The position numbers and the translations under genes are program-made. From NCBI GenBank assembly GCA_043784605.1, contig JAYVYD010000528.1, positions 1-12,810 on the forward strand: 12,810 bases of DNA. The letters are read 5' to 3'. Position 1 is the stretch's first letter. Each line of letters opens with the position of its first letter. The notes beneath the pieces are model-generated. The model made no database searches. It saw only the letters and a program-made list of their open reading frames with translations, and was not told where the DNA came from. Shown here in pieces: positions 10,301-12,810 of this stretch. Source of the DNA: JANYHY01 sp043784605 (GTDB taxonomy: Bacteria; Myxococcota_A; Polyangia; Polyangiales; Polyangiaceae).

Positions 10301-12655
10301 CTTCCCCTCGTAGAGCGCGGCGACCTCTCGCAAGAGTGCAAGCAAGCTGACCGTATCTTGCTCGTGGCCGAGCTTGACCTCGATGGCGTTCGCGAGGCTC
10401 TTGCTGTTGTTCGCCGCCGTGTAGATCGGGATCAACGCCTCTGCAGCGCGGAGGTTGTTCGGCTCGAGCTCGAGGACCTTCTCGTAGGACTTGGCCGCAC
10501 GATCCGTCTTCTGCTTCTTGTCCGCCCACAGCTCGGCGATCTTGAAGAGCATGCCGATCTTCGCTTCGCCGTTCGCTTCTTTGGCCTCTTGCTGCTCGAG
10601 GACGCGGATGAACTCGTCCCACTTGCCGCTCTCGGCGTAGAAGACCTCGAGGTCGTCCCATCGGCCGAGCGCGAGGTACTTCTTCTTGAGCGCTTCTTGC
10701 GCCTTGCGATCATTCGGGTCGAGGGTGAGGAGCGTGCGCCATGCAGTGACCGCTCCCTCGTCGTTGTTGAGGCGATCGCCGTAGATTGTTCCCAGCTTGT
10801 TGAGGATCTGGATCTTCTGCGCGGAGTCGTACGTGACCTCCGCTTGCTTCTCGAGCACTGCCGCGAGCTGTTCGAACTCTTTGCTGCGCTCGTAAAGTTG
10901 GCTGAGAGCGCCGAGCGCGTCGACGTTCGAGTCGTCGCTCTTCAACACCTCTTGCCAGAGCTCGATGCAGACCTCGGGCTTCTTCACGCGCTCGGTAGCG
11001 AGCTTCGCGATCTCGTGGAACTTCGCGGCGCGCTCTGCGCCTTGCGGCAACGCGTCGGCCTCGCGACGCTGCAGACCCAGGAGCTTCTCCCAGTCGCGAC
11101 GCTTCTCGTACATCTGGCGCAGGTAGTCGATTGCTATCGTATTATCCGGCTCGATCAGAATGACGGCCTCGTAGGCCTTCACCGCTTCTGCTTGGTTGGC
11201 AAACTTGCCAACGTAGAGATCAGCCGCCTTCATGTAGAGGCTGACCTTCTCGACGTCGTCCGGCACCATCGTCGCGAGCTGCAGGATGGTCTTCACGTAC
11301 TCGTTGAAGCGCTTTGCGGCTTCTTGCTTCTCGGCCGTGGCACGGAGCTCGGCGATCTTCGCTTCATCGACGAGCGCGGCAGACGCGGCAGCGGGCGGAG
11401 GTGCAGACGGAGACGCCACAGCTTGCGGAGGTGCAGGAGAGGCGACGGGCACCTCGGGTTCGGGTTCGGGCGTGAGCGGCGGCATCACGGTCGATTCGAC
11501 ATGGGGCGCTGCAGGACTAGAAGCGGGACCCTTGGCGGCGAGTGACTCGCCGATCTGTTGCTCGAACGCGCGCACCTGCGGGTGCTCGGGCATGACCTGA
11601 CTCAGGCGCTCGAAGACCGTGCGTGCTCGGCTCAAGTTGCCGAGCTCACGCCACGCGATCGTGCCGGCCTGCGCGAGCAAGAACGTCAGCTCGCCGTTCT
11701 CTCCAGCGTGCGTGACTGCCTCTTCGGCAAGACCGAGCACGCGGTTCCAATCGCCGCCCTTCTTGCCGTACGCGTCGCGCAAGAAATGGAACGCCGCTTC
11801 GAGCGAGCTGTCCAGCTTGAGCGCTTGCTCCAAGAAGCGCGTGCCCACCTCGACGTTCTGGTGACGAGCGACCCAGCGTCCGCCGAACGCGAGCGCGAGC
11901 GCACCGCGTGTCTTGCGATCGGAGATCGACATCAAGAGCTCGGACTGAGTGGCCTCGAGGAGATCGAGCTTGCCGGCCTCGGCGAGCATGCCCTCGTAGG
12001 TCGCCGCAGCTTGTCGGTTGAGAGGGTTCGCCGAGTACGCGCGAGCCAGCATCGACTCGAGCTCGTCGGGTGCGAAGCGACGAGCGATGCGCGCGGCGCG
12101 CATGAACAAACGCGACTTCGCCTCGCCGTCGGGTAGCTCGGTCGTCGTGCGGATCAGAGCCGCGACGTGCTGCTGCCACGAGCCGCTGTCGGCTTGCACG
12201 TCTTCGAGGCAACCACTCGCCTCTTTGTTCTCGCCGCCGCTCGCCGCCAGGCTGCGCGCGTAGGTCGCCGTGGCTTTGTCGTAGTCACCGCCGTCGGACA
12301 GGACGTCGCCGAGCTCGAGCAAGAGGGCGCTCGCCTCGGGTCCGTTCGTCACGGCCTTGAGCTCCAGGTCGAGGAGCTTCTGCACCATGTTCAGCTTGCC
12401 GAGATCCCAATAGATCCCACGCGCGGCCTCGAGGCTCTCGATGAGCGCCGGGTTCAGCTTGTAGGCATCTTGGAAATGCTTGAGCGCCTTGACGCCCAAG
12501 AGGAATTTCCCTTCGAGCACTCGGCCGAGCCGAAGATGGTATGCAGCCTTGGCCGCGGCTTCCCCGGTGCCGGCGATGCCTTTCTCGAGCTCTTCGACCA
12601 GCGTCTGCCAGTCGCGCACGTTCTCGAGGTACGAAATCCGCTCGTGAAGGTCCAT
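1313..12655 (-). CDS. Giant tetratricopeptide-repeat protein, 3780 aa, with degenerate M48-peptidase-like C-terminal domain
   Basis: One open frame of 3780 residues (roughly 420 kDa) ends in TAA. The start ATG 12655 follows AGAGGA at 12664-12659. There is no signal peptide or membrane segment, so the protein should be cytoplasmic. Order of parts: TPR-like helices (1-375); Pro/Ala-rich linker (376-428); helical lead-in (429-499); 39 head-to-tail modules of about 72 residues (500-3412), each holding two TPR-like helix pairs and usually ending Y-x-x-V-L-E-x-D-P; further TPR helices (3413-about 3490); and a globular C-terminal domain (about 3555-3780) resembling M48 peptidases without HExxH. TPR arrays are protein-binding superhelices, so a scaffold or adaptor role is the natural inference; the partner and pathway are unknown. 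The protein is far longer than ordinary TPR proteins. The frame is intact, and the modules have diverged, which argues for an old and maintained array. It is probably co-transcribed with the sigma-54 activator downstream. I do not recognise a named gene. Confidence 0.95.
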   Translation of the reverse strand: MDLHERISYLENVRDWQTLVEELEKGIAGTGEAAAKAAYHLRLGRVLEGKFLLGVKALKHFQDAYKLNPALIESLEAARGIYWDLGKLNMVQKLLDLELKAVTNGPEASALLLELGDVLSDGGDYDKATATYARSLAASGGENKEASGCLEDVQADSGSWQQHVAALIRTTTELPDGEAKSRLFMRAARIARRFAPDELESMLARAYSANPLNRQAAATYEGMLAEAGKLDLLEATQSELLMSISDRKTRGALALAFGGRWVARHQNVEVGTRFLEQALKLDSSLEAAFHFLRDAYGKKGGDWNRVLGLAEEAVTHAGENGELTFLLAQAGTIAWRELGNLSRARTVFERLSQVMPEHPQVRAFEQQIGESLAAKGPASSPAAPHVESTVMPPLTPEPEPEVPVASPAPPQAVASPSAPPPAAASAALVDEAKIAELRATAEKQEAAKRFNEYVKTILQLATMVPDDVEKVSLYMKAADLYVGKFANQAEAVKAYEAVILIEPDNTIAIDYLRQMYEKRRDWEKLLGLQRREADALPQGAERAAKFHEIAKLATERVKKPEVCIELWQEVLKSDDSNVDALGALSQLYERSKEFEQLAAVLEKQAEVTYDSAQKIQILNKLGTIYGDRLNNDEGAVTAWRTLLTLDPNDRKAQEALKKKYLALGRWDDLEVFYAESGKWDEFIRVLEQQEAKEANGEAKIGMLFKIAELWADKKQKTDRAAKSYEKVLELEPNNLRAAEALIPIYTAANNSKSLANAIEVKLGHEQDTVSLLALLREVAALYEGKVKDPQRAFDRYLAAFEIAPHDEQACSDVERAAKATAGWDKLIESYNRAITTADSDGNRDLTVMLRLKLGRVLTEEVGKIDEALAAYRAVYEADSENEGALAALERLYRQTGRFSELLEVYEKRRDLALDTTQKKTINFEIAKLFETEIKDVEKAITTYLAVLEDEPTDGQALAALDVLYRQLERWEPYVDVLRRRIELDVSEAELVDLKYRLGQTLEKHLSDAAGALENYREILFVDARHEGAKAALEALLTHDSLKSEAASILESIYEERGEWDKLIGALEILAANEGDVQKRVQLLRKVARISSDSSNDFGKSFDALARALKDEPSLNETRAEIERVAEQSNGYKQLVELYTSIAKDLSDAMLAREYWMKVAAIDERLGLVDEAAAGYAHVLEIDASDAEALAALEQLFARTERWNDLIGVVARRIDQTTDPDAREQLYVQMADVQDQRLGKPEDAVLSYKKVLESDPTSQRALTALDALFTRQKMWNDLAENMEAQLALAPTEEDQLALMLRLAALRESEMGQVEVAIEGYRQVLERDPASAPALAALERLGQEPAHELVIADLLEPLYRQIGDHTKLIGVHEVQVRRADDVARKVELLHQVSQLYEDAAGDLNQAFTTLARALKEDPANETTQQSIDRVTRATGRFADLAKVYEDLAGSLEDATQASALFSMSARVYEEDLGNFDTAVARYQKVLEIDAMNLAAAEALERLFRTAERYADLSLILQRKASILDEPQEKKDALFQSAAIEEDVLERPEAAIAVYNKILELDGDDLRALDAVIKRYLGLGRWAEQLMVYSKKAELVADPEEKKRIYYQVGAVYERELSDVVKAIDTYQKVLELDPDDLQALSRLDVLYEQAQNWTELLSVLTRESEMTGDPAEAVSFQYRIAELYEKRLDDVTRSIELYRDILTQQSDHEPTLRSLEGLKGGDKDPLGAAAVLEPVYEAATDWPKLVSVHEVQVQHSQDPFQKVELLHRIARLYEDAMDNHASAFDTYARSLALDNSNHDTLGNLERLAMVVNRWPDVAALYDTELDKLTDNVERFVELALRLANIYELQLENVDAAIGRYRRVMEADPENQNAIKSLDRLFTTTERWSELAAVLAREAEIGQTPDEILEFKYRLGQVYESKLADLGQAIVAYRDVLNAAPEHEATLAALETLFAAGTKQLEIGELLEPLYRSMGEWDKLGRVYEAQLVHIPTDANESGKGGKEDRLAAYYQIAELAEEKLLDGPAALEVFIRALKEYPLDEKSGDEAPRLAGIVDAGFETLANAYADVLGAHADPVVQCTIGKRLAKTFEDDLGDITKAEETYKYVLTVEPLDQDALANVDRIYQAIESWPELAQTLEQRIKAGGEPLELVDLHARLGEIYETRLTDIDSSTRVYRRIFDELDKAHEATIAALGRIYEQKQEWVLLGGVYERELENASGDSAEADIRAKIAHLAADRLNDPQRSIDTWKVVLDLRGEDAEALGALANLYERQAMWRELVEILERQNETATDDDTRVNILTRRARVFTDRLQRDEMALTDYNRVLDIDFANLASLRAVAAIRRRANDPNELVTALHQIVDRAAAAMLDAEELKEVFRELGKTYGEHLAQPFDAADAWRKLLEVGPDFEAINALEAVYRSEEKWTDVIDVKMQRAAAIEDPATKIEEYRQVAALWKDTVQEPDSSTIAYQKILEIDAANDEAFIELEKLHTAAARWEPLVELYLARLDTREETPDRTELLRKIARVFEENLDDKNQSLDALINALAEDFHDRETARYLERMAQATGRWNEVIKTANDWLKEQTESDQKIRLCLHLAKWYGDDLGHPENAQPYYAQIVQLDPNNVGALRQMGQLYRKSANWQQLGATLTRALDVAVGDLDRKEILTELGELLDQQMSQTDQAVTYFKRALEVDPQFVPALENLERIHTARNQNRELADVLTRKAAALTEPSEIAQTKLRIGSLYETTLTDPTRAAQVYREALNVDPANLNAMRGLARVCEVLQQWPELIKVLESQLDVVATERERIDLMMHLANLHEEHFLKADLAALRLEQALEIDPNHEDAYFALERCYRKLRQWHELVGAYEQHITATSDKKTKVENYGFIAQVYSDEIDDAEKSIDAYRNLIDLEESNLPALEALSKLYEKQGDAAQAIDYMARVADLTQDSKQRVEAYYRIGKSLDEKLGDRVAARDRYEMALDLDPAHIPSLAALRQISIDDSDYDKAAKYLDQEQSYTQAPRQRARLLVELGKIRDEMLGEHDSAVLAWQSANEADPENEEAALPLSTEYVNTQQWDKAEGLLDMLVRKSGKRERTEQHDLQNKLGMVCAALAKDDKALKAYTAAHQLDLTDQATIKGLAEVSFRLKDWGSALTNYQKVLTSLGEDELESRAEVYYRLGCVKREQAQAKQAINNFEKALGVDASHKPTLEALVSLYTELKDYKQVVAYKRQILDNVMDSDERFKVLNEIGEIWRDLDKNQAKSIEAFEEARDIQPTSHPLLHQLLALYQGTENWPKMIDTIQAISDLEKDPIRKSKFIYTMAQLYRDKENDQDRAVELFNAALDLNPTFLEAFERINKILTGRKDWKELERAFRKMLKRLAAISGENPELEFNLWHNLGLIYRDRLHDSKSAIEAFKMATRYKPDEAVERQILAELYEGTDQTEAAIGEHAIVLQKDPMRVDPYRSLYKLYMRMHEYDRAWCMCAALAFLHKADEEENRFFEDYRPHGMIQVKSRLDNEQWVKNLFHKDENLYIGKIFEMITPAAIVAKTNQLRASRQLPVLDKRFKQEPATSTVTFAKTFGWAAQVLGVPLPELYVRNDVPGALVAVPASPPASVAGQTVLTGFTPQELTFIVGKHLSAYRGEHYIRNLFPTMNELKVLLFAAIKVIMNDFSIPPDMAQAVNQTAAELVKYMQPIQRDGLRLVVQKFIEDGAKADLKRWMQTVEITGARAGLLLCADLEIAKKIIAAEPQLPGDLAPMEKMKELLMFSVSEQYFGLRKALGIAVGST
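1316..1993 (-). other. C-terminal globular domain resembling an M48-type metallopeptidase without catalytic residues
   Basis: Residues 3555-3780 lack TPR periodicity. The segment 3590-3640 runs L-Y-V, then G-A-L-V-A-V, then a Thr/Leu/Gly turn and a helix Q-E-L-T-F-I-V-G-K-H-L-S-A-Y-R-G-E-H-Y. This order matches M48 peptidases: a beta strand, a small-residue strand, then the ELAxxxAHExxH helix and a following His. The residues aligned with HExxH are K3628, H3629 and A3632, and H3637 aligns with a conserved downstream His. If the alignment is right, the fold is kept but zinc catalysis is lost. This is my inference from pattern alone; an unrelated helical domain is possible. Confidence 0.45.
6560..6853 (-). 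repeat. Extended module 20 (98 aa, carries L-E-P-L-Y plus a Gly/Lys-rich loop)
   Basis: Residues 1935-2032 form the longest module, with L-E-P-L-Y beginning at residue 1964 and G-E-W-D-K-L as in module 8. It also has an extra polar loop of about nine residues containing G-K-G-G-K-E-D. It is the last of the L-E-P type modules. Confidence 0.78.
7289..7555 (-). repeat. Extended module 17 (89 aa, carries L-E-P-V-Y)
   Basis: Residues 1701-1789 form a third 89-residue module, with L-E-P-V-Y beginning at residue 1730. It lies exactly 377 residues (five modules) after the equivalent motif of module 12. It shares H-E-V-Q-V, K-V-E-L-L-H and L-Y-E-D-A with that module, which points to a block duplication. 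Confidence 0.8.
8420..8686 (-). repeat. Extended module 12 (89 aa, carries L-E-P-L-Y)
   Basis: Residues 1324-1412 form a second 89-residue module, with L-E-P-L-Y beginning at residue 1353. Over its last 49 residues it matches extended module 17 at 26 positions by my hand count, including H-E-V-Q-V, K-V-E-L-L-H and L-Y-E-D-A. That is well above the similarity of ordinary neighbouring modules. Confidence 0.8.
9332..9598 (-). repeat. Extended module 8 (89 aa, carries L-E-S-I-Y)
   Basis: Residues 1020-1108 form a long variant of the 72-residue module. It has 17 extra residues, with the motif I-L-E-S-I-Y at 1048-1053 followed by G-E-W-D-K-L. Its closing helix reads S-F-D-A-L-A-R-A-L instead of the usual A-I-x-x-Y-x-x-V-L. 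It is the first of four such variants in the array. Confidence 0.8.
11372..11530 (-). other. Pro/Ala-rich flexible linker in the giant TPR protein
   Basis: Residues 376-428 are dominated by Pro, Ala, Ser and Glu, for example T-P-E-P-E-P-E-V-P and S-A-P-P-P-A-A-A-S. The segment should be unstructured. It separates the N-terminal TPR region from the long module array, so it probably acts as a hinge. It contains Thr389 within E-S-T-V-M-P-P-L, a motif similar to one at the N-terminus of the neighbouring FHA regulator. Confidence 0.8.
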
Positions 12656-12658
12656 GGA

Positions 12659-12664
12659 TCCTCT
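12659..12664 (-). promoter_or_regulatory. Ribosome binding site of the giant TPR gene
   Basis: AGAGGA lies three bases before ATG 12655 on the minus strand. It supports this start, and no better-placed in-frame start is seen upstream. Confidence 0.7.
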
Positions 12665-12685
12665 GTCGCTTATGACGACAATACG

Positions 12686-12714
12686 AAAATCCCCAAACGG
12701 GGACGCCGGTCCCT
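12686..12714 (-). terminator. Terminator-like hairpin with a competing upstream hairpin (possible attenuator)
   Basis: The minus-strand RNA here reads A-GGGAC-CGGC-GUCCCC-GUUU-GGGGA-UUUU. GUCCC (12704-12700) can pair with GGGAC upstream (12713-12709). Alternatively, the overlapping UCCCC (12703-12699) can pair with GGGGA downstream (12694-12690). The second stem is followed at once by four U residues (12689-12686), then CGUAUU. The stems share bases and cannot coexist. The element ends 30 bases before the giant gene's start. It could be a 5'-leader attenuator, or simply the terminator of a minus-strand gene beyond the right edge. Confidence 0.45.
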
Positions 12715-12742
12715 ACGCGAGTTGCCGCGCATGGACACGTGC

Positions 12743-12757
12743 CGAAGTGATCGGCGA
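12743..12757 (-). repeat. 15-bp direct repeat, copy near the giant gene
   Basis: On the plus strand this copy reads CGAAGTGATCGGCGA. It matches the copy at 12786-12800 at 14 of 15 positions. The two copies start 43 bp apart, about four helical turns, in non-coding DNA upstream of the giant gene, as expected for paired activator or repressor sites. Confidence 0.5.
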
Positions 12758-12761
12758 ATGA

Positions 12762-12774
12762 ATACCAACGGTAT
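12762..12774. promoter_or_regulatory. 13-bp palindrome between the two direct repeats
   Basis: ATACC-AAC-GGTAT is a perfect 5-bp inverted repeat with a 3-bp spacer. It sits between the two copies of the 15-bp direct repeat, 4 bp from the proximal and 11 bp from the distal one. It could be an operator half-site pair. A 5-bp palindrome alone is weak evidence. Confidence 0.3.
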
Positions 12775-12785
12775 CAGAGCGCGCG

Positions 12786-12800
12786 CGAAGTGAGCGGCGA
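12786..12800 (-). repeat. 15-bp direct repeat, distal copy
   Basis: On the plus strand this copy reads CGAAGTGAGCGGCGA, differing from the proximal copy at one base (G for T at position 9). It has the same orientation and face of the helix as the proximal copy. Confidence 0.5.
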
Positions 12801-12810
12801 TCTTATGATG

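Larger units (their letters stand above)
2420..11158 (-). repeat. Array of 39 tandem ~72-residue double-TPR modules within the giant protein
   Basis: I divided residues 500-3412 by hand at the recurring E-x-D-P signature that opens each module. This gave 39 modules. Most are exactly 72 residues, with a range of 71-77 apart from five long ones of 85, 89, 89, 89 and 98. The summed lengths equal the 2913 residues between the two boundaries set from DNA coordinates, so the count is self-consistent. Within a module, positions 10-17 carry L-x-x-L-x-x-L-Y, position 23 is W, F or Y in about 30 of 39 (usually R-W or N-W), positions 49-54 resemble R-I-A-E-L-Y, and positions 64-72 resemble A-I-x-x-Y-x-x-V-L. 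The second half is close to a canonical 34-residue TPR. The first half is a looser helix pair with a few extra residues. Confidence 0.88.

Noticed and set aside
12736..12741. CACGTG palindrome upstream of the giant gene
   Set aside because: A six-base palindrome is expected by chance at this base composition, and it does not extend further.
12729..12744. Sigma-54-like promoter on the minus strand (CGGCACG, then TGC)
   Set aside because: The -24-like GG (12743-12742) and the -12-like GC (12730-12729) are separated by 11 bases instead of the required 10, and the -12 part lacks TT. It is tempting next to a sigma-54 activator gene but is not supported.
12167..12793. 208-codon plus-strand frame running past the giant gene's start
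   Set aside because: Most of it is antisense to the N-terminus of the giant gene, and its start lies inside that gene. The tail crosses the regulatory region and carries no recognisable domain.

Overview
The window looks like a piece of a high-GC deltaproteobacterial genome, most likely Myxococcota. Lines I counted by hand are a little over 60% GC, and codon third positions are strongly G/C-biased. This assignment is an inference. It rests on base composition, on an FHA-domain sigma-54 activator (a combination very common in myxobacteria) and on a giant cytoplasmic TPR protein. I saw no rRNA, tRNA, CRISPR array, insertion sequence or other mobile element.

Both genes lie on the minus strand, so the region reads from right to left. 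Bases 12656-12810 are a non-coding upstream region. It holds a 15-bp imperfect direct repeat flanking a small palindrome, then two competing hairpins followed by a short U-tract, then the ribosome binding site of the large gene. Bases 1313-12655 are one uninterrupted gene for a 3780-residue protein. It has an N-terminal TPR region, a Pro/Ala-rich linker, 39 consecutive modules of about 72 residues (residues 500-3412), a few more helical repeats, and a C-terminal domain of about 225 residues that resembles an M48 metallopeptidase fold without its catalytic residues. After a 57-bp gap comes a second gene (1255 to the left edge), an FHA / AAA+ / Fis-type sigma-54 transcriptional activator missing only its last few codons.

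The two genes are probably co-transcribed. The gap contains a hairpin whose 3' arm is exactly the Shine-Dalgarno region of the activator, so translation of the activator may be gated. A plausible but unproven picture is a scaffold-plus-regulator pair. The giant TPR protein would be an interaction scaffold, and the FHA activator would read Ser/Thr phosphorylation and drive sigma-54 transcription. The two proteins share a short Thr-containing motif (E-S-T-V-x-x-P-L). All long plus-strand reading frames are antisense shadows.
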